64,000 nt of DNA, taken from JAHEDH01 sp963745865 (GTDB lineage Bacteria > Actinomycetota > Acidimicrobiia > Spongiisociales > ZC4RG35). The stretch spans positions 248,001 to 312,000 of the forward strand of contig CAVUYZ010000004.1 of NCBI GenBank assembly GCA_963745865.1, given 5' to 3'. Shown piece by piece: positions 17,435-27,185 of this stretch. Position 1 is the stretch's first letter. Each line of letters begins with the position of its first letter. The notes beneath the pieces were generated by a model. It was not told where the DNA came from. It ran no database searches and saw only the letters and a program-made list of their open reading frames with translations. The translations under genes were made by a program, and so were the position numbers.

Positions 17435-17923
17435 TCAGTTGACGTTGGCGGAATCCGAACCGACGGAGTAGCCGATCACGAACAGCATCGGGCCCCGTAC
17501 CGAACCCGATTGGATAGGCCCCGGGCGGGTGGTGGAGAGGATCTCGCCGTCGGCCGAGGGATCCAGGACGAAGATCCGACGGACACTCACCTCGTACCCC
17601 AGATTCCGGGCGCGTTGGATCGGTGATGTCTCGCTCGCTCGATGAGCTGTACTGGGTGACATATCCGGGCACGGACGGCGAGTACCCGACCTCGACGGCA
17701 GCGGTGTCACCGGTCGGGACCTGCCAGATGAGCACCATCAGGACCGCCATCGCCGCAGCCGCTCCAGCGTGGGCGGTGCCCCTCGCCAGCGCCCGCAGCG
17801 AGCGAACGGCGGTCACCGGTACCGGGATCAGATACCTGAGGCGCCGGCGTGTCTGGCGACTCGCAGTAGTCGTTCTTCGACCATCTGCTCGAACAACGGT
17901 GTCTGCGGGATCTCAGTACGCAC
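17435..17923 (-). CDS. Single-pass membrane protein coupled to the ECF sigma factor (frameshifted)
   Basis: Not recognised by family. Start GTG 17923 lies inside the end of the sigma-factor gene behind GAGGTGG. Reconstructed product of about 163 aa: a cytoplasmic N terminus (RTEIPQTPLFEQMVEERLL), one transmembrane helix (GAAAAMAVLMVLIWQVP) and an extracytoplasmic part ending FVIGYSVGSDSANVN. Two indels break it: a missing base near 17850 and an extra one near 17640. Gene order and topology are those of an anti-sigma or sigma-modulating membrane protein, but no zinc-binding anti-sigma motif (HxxxCxxC) is present. Confidence 0.6.
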
Positions 17924-18509
17924 GACCCACCTCGTGTTCGAATCCGGGGTGGAGCTCGGGACGGAGCATCCTCTGCATGTTCCGTCGCGCTCGCGACAGC
18001 TTCAGCCGGGCGGCGTTCGGTGTCAGATCGAGGACGACGGCCACCTCGCCGGGGGACAGCCCTTCGAATGCAACCAGCTCGAGCACCTCCCGCTCTCCTG
18101 CTGACAGGCGTCGCATCGCCGCATGCATCTCGGTGGCGGCTCGAGATGCGTCGATGGCGGCATCGATCGCCTCTGTCTCGCTGGCGCTGTACCTGATCTG
18201 GGAGTTCGTGTTCTTCGATACCAGTCGGAGGAAGCTCTTGGTCCGTCTGCGTTGGCGGGTGTGGACCCGTCGCGCGATCCCGAACAGCCATGGCAGGGCG
18301 TCGTCGGTGAGGGGCACGTAGCGATTGGCTGCGTCGAGCGCGATCATGAACGTGTCCGACACCAGATCGGCCACATCGTCGGCGTTGTCGCACCTCCGAA
18401 TGGCATACCCGGTGATCGGCCGCACGTGCCGACGGAACACGATGCCGAATGCCTCGCGATCACCTTCACCAGCGGCCGCCAGAAGCTCGGCGTCCGTCAT
18501 CTTCTCCAC
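17913..18509 (-). CDS. RNA polymerase sigma factor, ECF (sigma-70 family)
   Basis: 198 aa with region 2 (GDREAFGIVFRRHVRPITGY...DDVADLVSDTFMIALDAANR) and region 4 (MRRLSAGEREVLELVAFE, then GLSPGEVAVVLDLTPNAARL as the DNA-reading helix-turn-helix) separated by a basic linker. Directs RNA polymerase to an unknown regulon. Start ATG 18509 or 18500. Its last codons overlap the start of a membrane protein gene that is probably its regulator. Resembles the SigE-like/ECF41-independent groups of actinobacteria; no further class call is justified. Confidence 0.9.
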   Translation of the reverse strand: MEKMTDAELLAAAGEGDREAFGIVFRRHVRPITGYAIRRCDNADDVADLVSDTFMIALDAANRYVPLTDDALPWLFGIARRVHTRQRRRTKSFLRLVSKNTNSQIRYSASETEAIDAAIDASRAATEMHAAMRRLSAGEREVLELVAFEGLSPGEVAVVLDLTPNAARLKLSRARRNMQRMLRPELHPGFEHEVGRAY

Positions 18510-18676
18510 TACCCGTCAGTATGCGTCGGGGGGACCGAGCATGTCATCGTTTCTGGTGTCGATGCCGAATGTCGCCTGCCATGTTTACGTCGAGCCGGAA
18601 GAAAAATCCTCTGCTCGTGCGCAGCGGAGCGCTGCTCGGAATGTAGGTTTTGACCCAGTCGTCGGAAGGAGATCGA

Positions 18677-19177
18677 GTGCAGCTTTCGCTCACCGTGAAT
18701 GGCAACCCAGTGACCCGCGAGGTCGAGCCTCGCACACTGCTCGTCCATTTCTTGAGGGAGACCATGTCGCTCACCGGGACCCATGTGGGATGTGAGACGT
18801 CGTACTGCGGTGCCTGCACCGTCCTCGTGGACGGGAAGTCGACCAAGTCGTGCACGATGCTCGCGGTCCAGGCCGAGGGAGCCGATGTCACAACCATCGA
18901 AGGCATCGGAAACGGTGAGCTCCACCCCGTCCAGGAAGGCTTCTGGGAGCGCCACGGGCTCCAATGTGGCTACTGCACTCCCGGGATGATCATGTCAGCG
19001 GTGGGGCTGCTCGACGAGAACCCCGCTCCGACCGCCGACGAGATCAGGCACGGCATCGAGGGGAATCTCTGCCGGTGCACCGGGTACCACAACATCGTGA
19101 AGGCCATCGAGTACGCCGCAGCCAAGATGCGCGGCGAAGAGCCCGAGCCAGCCGATTGGGAGGAGGCGTCCGTATGA
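18677..19177 (+). CDS. coxS: CO dehydrogenase-like [2Fe-2S] small subunit
   Basis: Iron-sulfur subunit of a molybdenum hydroxylase. Plant-type cluster: CETSYCGACTVLVDG and Cys in KSCTML; second cluster: LQCGYCTPGMIM and GNLCRCTGYHNIV. GTG 18677 is chosen because AAGGAG lies 5 bases upstream and the domain begins QLSLTVNGNPV; TTG 18650 is an in-frame alternative. About 166 aa. Its stop overlaps the coxL start (ATGA). The S-L-M gene order is that of form II CO-dehydrogenase operons; it passes electrons from the molybdenum site to the FAD of coxM. Confidence 0.93.
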   Translation: MQLSLTVNGNPVTREVEPRTLLVHFLRETMSLTGTHVGCETSYCGACTVLVDGKSTKSCTMLAVQAEGADVTTIEGIGNGELHPVQEGFWERHGLQCGYCTPGMIMSAVGLLDENPAPTADEIRHGIEGNLCRCTGYHNIVKAIEYAAAKMRGEEPEPADWEEASV

Positions 19178-21551
19178 GCACCACGAGCGTGATGGGCGGT
19201 GTGGTCAAGCGCCGCGAGGACCCCGCTCTCGTCAAGGGGAGAGGCCAGTACACCGACGATGTGAAGTACGTCGGGATGCTTCACACCTCCTTCGTCCGGA
19301 GCCCGGTCGCCAACGGGAAGATCACTCGACTCGACACATCCGATGCCGAGCAGATGCCCGGTGTGAGAGCCGTATACACCATCGACGACGTCCGGCATCT
19401 CGGCCCGCTGCTCGCCCAGGTGCCTGATCGGCAAGTTGCGGCCGCTGCTCGCAGACGGCGTGGTGAAGCACGTCGGTGAGGCCGTGGCGATGGTGGTGGC
19501 GGAGAACCAATACCAGGCGCGCGACGCAGCCGATGCAGTGATCGTCGACTACGACACCCTTCCGGCGGTCATCGATCTGAAGCAAGCCGCGTCCGATGAG
19601 GTCAAAGTCCACGACGATCTCGACTCGAACATCATTCACACCTGGACCTATCACGGCTACTGGGACGCACTGGGCCTCGAGTCACAACAGCCAAAGATCG
19701 AAGAGGCCAAGCAGCGCGACGATGTCGTCGTCGTCTCCCAGGAGATGGTCAACCAGAGGCTCATCCCCGTTGCCATCGAGCCGCGATCTGTCGTCGCCGA
19801 CTGGAGCGGTGGGTACGAGCAGTTCACGGTGACGTCGTCCAGTCAGGTGCCACATGCACTGTCGGGGGCGATCTCCAAGACGTTCGGCATCGCCGCCAAC
19901 GCCGTCCGGGTCATCGCGCCGGAGGTCGGCGGCGGGATTCGGAGCGAAGCTCAACGTGTATGCCGACGAGATCCTCGTCTGTTTCGCTTCGCAGAAACTC
20001 GGCGCTGCCGTCAAGTGGACCGAGACCCGGCGCGAGGCTGCAGGCTCGACCATCCAAGGACGGGGCTGGGTCGCAACGGCGACCATCGTCGGGACTCGTG
20101 ATGGGGAGATCCTCGGCTACGAACTGGAGGGTCTCGCCGACATGGGGGCGTACTCCCAGAACTTCACGGTCGCCATCCCGCTGCTGGGGTTGTGGGTCGC
20201 GTCGGGGCAGTACCGGTTCCCGGTCCACTTCGACATCGACTGCGTCGTGACCAACACCATGACGACCGACGCATACCGGGGCGCGGGGCGCCCCGAGGCG
20301 ATCTACTACCTCGAGCGGGCGATCGACATGTTCGCTCACGAAATCGGGATGGACCCGCTGGATGTGAGACGGAAGAACTACTGGAACGAGGACGAGTTCC
20401 CCGCCACGATGGGCTGCGGTTTTGCGCTCGATTCGGGCAACTATCAGGCATCGGTCGATGCACTCGTCGAGAAGGCCGGGTACGCCGAGCTCCGAGAGAT
20501 GCAGGCGAAGGCGCGCGACGAGGGTCGGTTGGTCGGGATCGGCGTGTCCTCGTACGTCGAGGTGTGTGGCTTCGGTCCGGCAGTCCTCGCCGAGATCGGT
20601 TTCTCGTGGGCGGGGTACGGGTTGCCGAGTTCGTTCAATGGCTCGGGGCTCGTGCGCATCAACCCGGATGCAACCGCCACCGTGATCATCGGGACCGGGC
20701 CGTCTGGCCAGGGTCACGAGACTACCTGGGCGCAGATCGTCGGCGACGGTCTCGGTATCCCGATCGACCGGATCGTGGTGAGGCACGGTGACACTGCCGA
20801 TTCACCGATGGGGGTCGGGACGTTCGGAAGCCGCTCCCTCGCGGTCGACGGATCTGCGACCTATGCCGCCACTCAGAAGGTGAAGGAGAAGGCGGCGATC
20901 CTCGCCGGCCACCTGCTCGAAGCGTCGGAGGCCGACATCGTCTTCGAAGACGGTGGCGCCCACGTGGCCGGCAGCCCGGACAAGCGGGTCGAGTGGAGCG
21001 ACCTGGCGAAGGCCGCCTACCAGGCGCACAGCGCCCCTGAAGGATGGGAGAGCGGTCTCGAGGCTCAGTCGACGTGGAGTCCCGGCAATGCGACCTGGCC
21101 ATTCGGCACGCACCTGGCGATGATCGAGATCGATCCGGACACCGGCGATGTCACCATCCTCAAGTACGTGGCGGCAGACGACTGCGGCAACGTGGTGAAC
21201 CCGATGATCGTCGACGGACAGATCCACGGTGGCATCGCCCAGGGCGTCGGCCAGGCACTGTTCGAAGAGTCCGTCTACGACTCGGAGGGGAACATGCTCA
21301 CCGGTTCACTGATGGACTACAACATCCCGACGGCGACCGACCTGCCCGACTTCGAGCTCACGCGGACCGTCACGCCCAGCCCCGTCAACCCGATGGGGGT
21401 CAAGGGCATCGGTGAGGCCGGGACGATCGCCTCGGCCCAGACGATCGTCAACGCCGTTGTCGATGCTCTGACGCCGATGGGTGTGAGACACATCGACATG
21501 CCGCTCAAACCGAAGACCGTGTGGCACGCCATGCACAACGGCCAGAGCTGA
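19174..21551 (+). CDS. coxL: Form II CO dehydrogenase-like molybdenum large subunit (frameshifted)
   Basis: Catalytic subunit binding the molybdenum-cytosine dinucleotide cofactor. The active-site loop reads AYRGAGRPEA, the form II signature, rather than the AYRCSFR of true aerobic CO dehydrogenases; the real substrate may be an aldehyde, purine or other compound. Also visible: VIAPEVGGGFGAKLNVYADE, IGTGPSGQGHETTWAQI and the C-terminal VNPMGVKGIGEAGTI with the catalytic Glu. Two single-base insertions split it: an extra T near 19427 and an extra A near 19938; correcting them gives one frame of about 792 aa. The start overlaps coxS. Confidence 0.9.
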
Positions 21552-21561
21552 GGAGGACGAC

Positions 21562-22410
21562 ATGTATCCAAGACCATTCGACTATGTGGCGGCCACCTCG
21601 GTCGACGAGGCGGTTCGTGAACTCGGAAACGCGGAGTTCGCCAAGGTGATGTCAGGCGGTATGAGTCTGATTCCGATGATGAAGCTCCGACTTCTGTCTC
21701 CCGAGGTCGTCGTCGACATCGGCCGGATTCCCGGACTCGACCAGATCTCCGACGATGGCGACACCGTGACGATCGGCGCCCTCGTTCGGCATGACCAGAC
21801 TGCGGCGAGCGACCTCGTGCCGACTGCGCTCAGCACGGCTGCCGGATGGACGGGCGATCGGCAGGTTCGGGCGCGAGGGACGACCTGTGGAGCGGTGGCG
21901 CATGCCGACATCTCAGCGGATCAGACGAGCGCGGTGTTGGCGCTCGGCGGGACGATGATCGCACAGGGCCCAGACGGCGTTCGAGAGATCGCAGCCGAGG
22001 ACTTCTTCATCGACGTGCTGACATCTGCCTTGGAGCCGACGGAGATCCTGACTGGTATCCGGCTGTCGAAGAACGGTGGCGGCTCGGCCTACGACAAGCT
22101 CGGGCGGCGTGGCGGTCACACCGATTACGCCGTCGCAGGTGCGTCCGCCTACGTGGAGATGACCGACGGTCATGTCTCGAAGGCCAGCGTCGCCCTCACC
22201 GGGGTCGGTACCAAGCCGTCTCTGGCCCGCGGGGTCATGGGGGCGCTCGAGGGAAGCGATGGATCCGAGAGCTCGGTCGCCGAGGCAGCAGAGAAGGCGG
22301 TCGAAGATGTGACCGTTCTCGAAGACCTCTACGGATCGGTCGACTACAAGAGCCACCTGGCCCGGATCATGGTCAAGCGGGCGGTGTTGCAGGCGATCTC
22401 AAACGCTTGA
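21562..22410 (+). CDS. coxM: CO dehydrogenase-like FAD-binding medium subunit
   Basis: FAD subunit of the molybdenum hydroxylase, 282 aa. The two flavin-binding signatures are SGGMSLIPMMKLRLLSP (family AGGQSLIP) and RGTTCGAVAHADISADQ (family TIGGSLAHADPAAD, with Thr-Thr-Cys variation). The C-terminal CO_deh_flav_C domain follows from SAYDKLGRRGGHTDYAVAG. GAGGAGGAC precedes ATG 21562, 10 bases after coxL. Delivers electrons to an unidentified acceptor, probably the respiratory chain. Confidence 0.93.
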   Translation: MYPRPFDYVAATSVDEAVRELGNAEFAKVMSGGMSLIPMMKLRLLSPEVVVDIGRIPGLDQISDDGDTVTIGALVRHDQTAASDLVPTALSTAAGWTGDRQVRARGTTCGAVAHADISADQTSAVLALGGTMIAQGPDGVREIAAEDFFIDVLTSALEPTEILTGIRLSKNGGGSAYDKLGRRGGHTDYAVAGASAYVEMTDGHVSKASVALTGVGTKPSLARGVMGALEGSDGSESSVAEAAEKAVEDVTVLEDLYGSVDYKSHLARIMVKRAVLQAISNA

Positions 22411-22456
22411 TCCGGCAGGTGGAAGCCTGCGACCTGGCACGCTGACCGGCGTCGCC

Positions 22457-22462
22457 TAGAGT
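22457..22462 (+). promoter_or_regulatory. Putative -10 hexamer upstream of the rhodanese gene
   Basis: TAGAGT, 6 bases before ATG 22469; suggests a second, internal promoter inside the cox cluster. Confidence 0.4.
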
Positions 22463-22468
22463 CCCGGC

Positions 22469-22800
22469 ATGCATGCCGATGCCCGCCGCGCGTTCCTGGT
22501 GTCTCCGCAGTCAAGGCGTCCGAACTGCTCGAGAGCGGTGCAGTCATGATCGACGTTCGTGAACTCGACGAGTGGGACGCTGAGCGGATCCCGGGAGCGG
22601 TGTTCAAGCCGATGTCGTCGATCAACAACTGGTATGCCGACCTCCCCCGGGAGGGCACGGTCATCGTCCAGTGTCGTACCGGGAACCGTTCGGCGAGCGT
22701 GGTTCATGCGCTGATGGAGCAGGCCGGGTTCGACAACGTCGTGAACCTCGAAGGCGGGATCGTCGGGTGGAAGTTCGTCGGATACGAGACGGAGAGCTGA
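22469..22800 (+). CDS. Rhodanese-like sulfurtransferase domain protein
   Basis: About 110 aa single rhodanese domain: VSAVKASELLESGAVMIDVR, ERIPGAVFKPMSS, and the active-site loop VQCRTGNRSASVV with catalytic Cys, then NLEGGIVGWK. The first dozen codons sit in another frame (one base missing near 22500), so the start ATG 22469 is inferred; the in-frame ATG 22546 would cut the domain. Rhodaneses in molybdenum hydroxylase clusters may help sulfurate the Mo cofactor (inference); alternatively general sulfur relay. Confidence 0.75.
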
Positions 22801-22872
22801 TGCTCGACCCAAATCGAGCGTCCGGGACCGGTCAGCGGTTGTCTCGTGTACCGCTCTTCCCCCTGTGCTCAC

Positions 22873-22878
22873 TAGGGT
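22873..22878 (+). promoter_or_regulatory. Putative -10 hexamer, leaderless start of the MoxR gene
   Basis: TAGGGT, 7 bases before GTG 22886. Confidence 0.45.
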
Positions 22879-22885
22879 TTCGGGT

Positions 22886-23767
22886 GTGATTCCCAACTCA
22901 GTCGACGAGGTCATCGAGGGGCTCTCGACGCAGGATTACGTTGCGAGCCGGAGCCTGGCGGTGACCATCCATCTCGCGCTCCAGCTCGGCCGACCGCTGT
23001 TCCTCGAAGGCGAGGCCGGTGTCGGAAAGACCGAAGTCGCCAAGGTGCTCTCGGCGATCACAGGCGGGGAGCTCATCCGCCTCCAGTGCTACGAGGGACT
23101 GGATGTCAACCATGCGCTCTACGAGTGGGACTACGCCCGCCAGATGCTGGCGATCCGGCTCATCGAGGCACGGGGTGAAGGGCAGCGAGCGGAGGCCTCC
23201 GACATCATGAGTCGCGAGAACCTCATCGCTCGACCGCTGCTCCAGGCCGTTGAGAAAGCCGCAGCCGGAGACCGGCCCGTCCTCCTGATCGACGAGCTCG
23301 ACCGCGCCGATGAGGAGTTCGAGGCATATCTGCTCGAGCTGCTGTCCGACTTCCAGGTGACGATCCCCGAAATCGGCACGATCGCCGCCGAGCAGCCTCC
23401 CATCGTCATCATCACGTCGAACCGAACCCGTGAGATCCACGACGCATTGAAGCGTCGTTGCATCTATCACTGGGTCGACTATCCCGACGTCGATCGCGAG
23501 GTCCAGATCGTCAAGGCCAAGGTTCCCGGGATCGACGAGCGGCTCGCCCGCCAACTGACATCGGCGATGCAGGACCTCAGATCGTTGGATCTCTTCAAGC
23601 CGCCAGGTGTCGCCGAGACCATCGATTGGGCCGTGGCTCTCAGAGTCCTCGGAGCTGACCGACTCGACGCCGAAACGGCCGACGACACGCTGGGAGTCAT
23701 CCTCAAGTACCGGGAGGACGTCGACCTCGTCCGGCGCCGCGGAGTCGAAGAGCTCGTCGGGGAATGA
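22886..23767 (+). CDS. MoxR-family AAA+ ATPase (CoxD-like)
   Basis: 293 aa AAA+ chaperone. Walker A EGEAGVGKTEVAKVL, Walker B PVLLIDELDRADEEFEAYLL, sensor 1 IVIITSNRTREIHDALKRRC and C-terminal lid. In form I and II cox operons CoxD works with the VWA protein CoxE to insert or sulfurate the Mo-Cu/Mo centre of CoxL; the matching CoxE lies at 24953. GTG 22886 starts the homology. Its last codons overlap ATG 23764 of the peptidase gene. Confidence 0.92.
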   Translation: MIPNSVDEVIEGLSTQDYVASRSLAVTIHLALQLGRPLFLEGEAGVGKTEVAKVLSAITGGELIRLQCYEGLDVNHALYEWDYARQMLAIRLIEARGEGQRAEASDIMSRENLIARPLLQAVEKAAAGDRPVLLIDELDRADEEFEAYLLELLSDFQVTIPEIGTIAAEQPPIVIITSNRTREIHDALKRRCIYHWVDYPDVDREVQIVKAKVPGIDERLARQLTSAMQDLRSLDLFKPPGVAETIDWAVALRVLGADRLDAETADDTLGVILKYREDVDLVRRRGVEELVGE

Positions 23768-24962
23768 CTCGGCTCCTGGTGGGCGCCATCGTCGCTCCGT
23801 TGCTGTTCGCGTCGGCCGGGTTGCCCGATCCCGGGTCGGAGAGGATCGTCTCCGTCTTCGAGTCGGGTGGCATCTCCGAGGAGACCCTGTCGGCGATCGC
23901 CGAATTGGCGGGATGATCGAGACGTCCTCGTCTCGGATCGGGGCACCCTGCGCATGATGTCGGTGAGCCGAGATGGGCGGCCGGTACAACAGTTCGCCCC
24001 CGATTTCGGGGTTCCGATGTCGGTGACCGCGTTCGATCCATCCGACGCTGTGGGATTCGTGGCTCCGGAGGTGTTGGGGCGGGTCCTCCCGGGAACCGTC
24101 GTCATGAGCGAGCGATCGGCGGCGCTACGCGGAGCGGTCGTCGGGGATGTCGCCGTCGTCGAGGGGTGGAACGGTTCCGATGTCCCGCTGACCATCTCGG
24201 CTGTCGTTCCCGACGAGCTTCTCGACTGGCAGGAACTGGTGGTGCACTCGTCGACTGCGACCGAGCTCGGGTTCGACCGGGTCGGCTCGGTGATGTTCAC
24301 CGGTTCCGATCGAGATGCCGCCACTCTCAGGGAGGCGCTCTCCGAGTTCCCGATCCGGATTGCCGGTCCGGGCGAGGAGGTGGATCGGACCGACTTCGTT
24401 CTCCCCAGCATCTTGGTGAAGGAGAGGTTCGGCGAGTTCTCCTTCCGTCCGACGAGGGGTGACTCGATCGAGATCGATGAGGCATGGGTCGACGCAAACA
24501 TCGTCACGGTCGATGTCGAGCCGCTCGGCGAGTTCCGATGTCATCGGAAGGTGGTGCCCTCTATTCGGAGTGCGATCGAAGATCTCAGGCGAAACGGCCT
24601 GATCTCCGAGATCGATCCGGCCGATTTCCAGCTCGCCGGGGGATGCTGGAACGCCCGACTGATTCGCGGCGGCGACAAGGGATTCGCATTGTCACGGCAT
24701 GCCTGGGGCATCGCGATCGACATCAACCCGAGTACCAATCGATACGAAGGAGTCCGTCTCGCTGAGCGAGGAATTCGGTGAGCTGTTCCGTGACTGGGGG
24801 TTTGCATGGGGCGCAGGATGGCTGCGGCCTGACGGTATGCACTTCGAGTGGACAGAGCGAGCGTTCCCGACAGAGGCCGGGTGCTCGACACTCAGCCTGG
24901 TGCGGTCGCCGATCCCGTCTGTCGACTGGCGGCTCGTCGAGCGAACGTCGTCGTGTCGCTGA
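23764..24962 (+). CDS. M15-family D-Ala-D-Ala carboxypeptidase-like protein (frameshifted)
   Basis: Exported zinc peptidase of the VanY/M15 type. N-terminal hydrophobic segment (LLVGAIVAPLLFASAGL), a long middle region without recognised domain, then the M15 signature SRHAWGIAIDINPSTN (His and Asp zinc ligands) and the third ligand in RPDGMHFEWTE. Two +1 indels, near 23912 and 24762, separate the three pieces; corrected length is about 399 aa. Probably trims peptidoglycan side chains. It overlaps both flanking genes (moxR stop, coxE GTG at 24953), an odd place for a cell-wall enzyme. Confidence 0.78.
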
Positions 24963-26062
24963 CCGAATCGCCGCTCACCGGATTCACCCGCGAACTGCGG
25001 TCGGAAGGGATCCCGGTCGCTCCGGCCGTCACCGGCGACCTGCTTTCGGTGCTCGAGATCGTGGATCCGGCAAATCCAGAGGACGTCTACTGGGGGTTTC
25101 GATCGGTCGTGGTCAGGGAGCGGACGCACATTCCCATCTTCGACGAGGTGTTCGTCAGGTTCTTCGGGCGGGGCATGGGTGCTGCCTTCACGGTCAGCGT
25201 GCCCGCCCCTCCGCGGCTGTGGCGGATCCAGTCCGATGAGGACGGGGGCGAGGGTGACGGCGAGCCCGTCGACATGTCGACGACGACGGGAGCCTCGTTG
25301 GTGGAGCGGCTCGCCGGTCGCGACTTCTCGGAGCTGACCGACGAGGAGGAGTCGGCGGTCAGGACGATGATCGCCGACATGATGTGGGCGCCTGGCTTGG
25401 CGAGGTCGCGACGGCGGCGGGCGGCACGCAGCGGAGACCGTCCCGACATGCGTCGGACGATGCGGTCGTCGGTCGGGTTGGAAGCCGACATGATGCGGAT
25501 CGCGCAGAGCAGGAAGCGCATCAGGAAACGGCCGGTGATCTTCATCGCCGATGTCTCTGGGTCGATGGAGCGGTATTCGGAGATGTTGCTCTACTTCGCT
25601 CATGCGGCCAGAGGGCGACTCGGGCGGCTCGAGGCCTTCGTGTTCAGCACCCGGCTCACCAGGATCACCCGCGAACTGGAACGGCGCTCGCCCTCGGAGG
25701 CGATCTCGGGCGTATCCGAGGCCGTTCACGACTGGTCAGGCGGGACTCGGATCGGCGATGCGATCCACACGTTCAATCGTGACTGGTCGAGGCGGGTCGG
25801 ACGGGGTGGTCCGATCGTGATCGTGATCTCGGATGGCTGGGACCGGGGCGATCCTGAGTCGCTCTCGATGGAGATGGCCCGACTTCACCGCTCGGTTCAC
25901 ATGGTCGTATGGGTCAACCCGCTCGCCGGTCGGGAGGGTTACCGCCCCGAGACTCAGGGCATGCGGGCTGCGCTCCCGCATGTCGATCACTTTCTGGCTG
26001 GTGGGAACTTCAACGATCTCAAGACTCTCGTCGGGCTTCTAGAGTCAGTCCCGGCGCGGTGA
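24953..26062 (+). CDS. VWA-domain protein, CoxE-like
   Basis: 370 aa metal-ion-adhesion-site protein: N-terminal all-helical part with FTRELRSEGIPVAPAV, an Arg-rich patch (ARSRRRRAARSG), then a von Willebrand A domain with MIDAS motif VIFIADVSGSMERYS, Thr in WSGGTRIGDAI and Asp in VIVISDGWDRGDP. Partner of the MoxR ATPase in CoxL active-site maturation. The GTG start 24953 overlaps the upstream peptidase stop. The same length and layout as CoxE of known cox operons. Confidence 0.9.
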   Translation: MSLTESPLTGFTRELRSEGIPVAPAVTGDLLSVLEIVDPANPEDVYWGFRSVVVRERTHIPIFDEVFVRFFGRGMGAAFTVSVPAPPRLWRIQSDEDGGEGDGEPVDMSTTTGASLVERLAGRDFSELTDEEESAVRTMIADMMWAPGLARSRRRRAARSGDRPDMRRTMRSSVGLEADMMRIAQSRKRIRKRPVIFIADVSGSMERYSEMLLYFAHAARGRLGRLEAFVFSTRLTRITRELERRSPSEAISGVSEAVHDWSGGTRIGDAIHTFNRDWSRRVGRGGPIVIVISDGWDRGDPESLSMEMARLHRSVHMVVWVNPLAGREGYRPETQGMRAALPHVDHFLAGGNFNDLKTLVGLLESVPAR

Positions 26063-26073
26063 ATGGAGCAGGC

Positions 26074-26382
26074 ATGCAGGACGAGATCGACATTCGCGAC
26101 CGCTGGGTCGCCGAAGGGAAGGGTGTGGCTGTCGCCACGGTCATCAAGGTGAGCGGGAGCGCTCCCCGGCCGGCGGGGGCGAAATTCGTCGTGAGCTCTG
26201 CCGGCGACATGGCGGGATCCGTCTCGGGTGGGTGCGTCGAGAACGACGTATTCCTCCATGCGCAGAGCGTCATCGAAACAGGTGAGCCGAAGATCGTCGA
26301 TTATGGCATCGCAGATGAGACGGCCTTCGAGGTCGGTCTGGCCTGCGGAGGCTCGATCTCGGTCCTCATCGAGCGTTGGTGA
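26074..26382 (+). CDS. XdhC/CoxI family accessory protein, N-domain type
   Basis: 102 aa protein equal to the N-terminal XdhC_CoxI domain: EGKGVAVATVIKVSGSAPRP, GSVSGGCVENDVF and FEVGLACGGSISVLIE with the conserved cysteines. Such proteins bind molybdenum cofactor and hand it, sulfurated, to the apo-enzyme. Encoded as a separate gene three bases before a second XdhC-type protein, a common two-piece arrangement in actinobacteria. Confidence 0.88.
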   Translation: MQDEIDIRDRWVAEGKGVAVATVIKVSGSAPRPAGAKFVVSSAGDMAGSVSGGCVENDVFLHAQSVIETGEPKIVDYGIADETAFEVGLACGGSISVLIERW

Positions 26383-26384
26383 GC

Positions 26385-27163
26385 ATGGACGCTCCGACCC
26401 TCGCAGCCGTCAGGCATCTCGTCGAGCACGAGCAGTTCGGATGTCGGATGGTCGTGACGATCGACTCCGCGGATCACCGACTCGGCGGTGATCGATGGAG
26501 ACGGGGGGTTCATCACCGGTTCCGTCCCCGATGACCTGACCGGAGCGATCGTGTCCGACGCGGTGGCTCTGATGGATGTGGAGCGGACCGCGACGCTCTC
26601 CTACGACGGTGAGATCGAGGTGTTCTATGACGTGATCGCCCCGCCCCCGCGGTTGTTCGTCTTCGGAGCGGTCCATGTGGCGCAAGCGTTGGTGCCCATC
26701 GCTCGCCTCCTCGGGTTCGAGGTCACGGTGTCCGACGCCCGCCAATCGTTCATCACGTCTGATCGGTTCCCGGATGCCGATCGGCTGCTGGTGGGATGGC
26801 CGGGCGACGTTGCAGACCAGCTGACCTTCGATCGGCGGACGTTCGTGGTCATTCTCAGTCACGACGCCCGCTATGAGGATCCTCTCTGGCCGCTGGTGCT
26901 GCCGAGCAATGCGAGGTACATCGGCGCGATGGGCAGCAAGAAAGACTGCGGAAGCACGCAGGGAGCGGCTGAGCGGACTCGGGTACGAGCCGACGACGAT
27001 CGACAGGATCAACGGGCCGGTGGGCATCGACATCGGTGCTGTGGGCCCCGGTGAGATCGCCGTGTCGATCATGGCTGAGATCATTGCCAAGCGCTATGGG
27101 TCGGATGAGGAGATCGCGCTCACCGGTCGCCCGGTTCGACTCACCAAACGGGAGCACCGCTGA
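26385..27163 (+). CDS. XdhC family protein with C-terminal Rossmann domain (frameshifted)
   Basis: Molybdenum-cofactor maturation factor. N-terminal piece (TLAAVRHLVEHEQFGCRMVV) continues after a +1 indel near 26485 as VIDGDGGFITGSVPDD, then the XdhC_C Rossmann domain (PPRLFVFGAVHVAQALVPIA, VSDARQSFIT, HDARYEDPLW, YIGAMGSKK) and, after an extra A near 26942, EARRERLSGLGYEP and the closing segment GAVGPGEIAVSIMAEIIAKR. About 258 aa when corrected. Works with the preceding XdhC_CoxI protein and the MobA-like enzyme that follows. Confidence 0.85.
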
Positions 27164-27171
27164 CCGCCCCC

Positions 27172-27177
27172 TACGCT
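27172..27177 (+). promoter_or_regulatory. Putative -10 hexamer, leaderless start of the MobA-like gene
   Basis: TACGCT, 8 bases before ATG 27186; no Shine-Dalgarno. Confidence 0.45.
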
Positions 27178-27185
27178 GGTGATCG

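Noticed and set aside
18677..21551. True aerobic CO dehydrogenase (form I)
   Set aside because: The active-site loop is AYRGAGR, not AYRCSFR, and the gene order is S-L-M, so CO oxidation should not be assumed.
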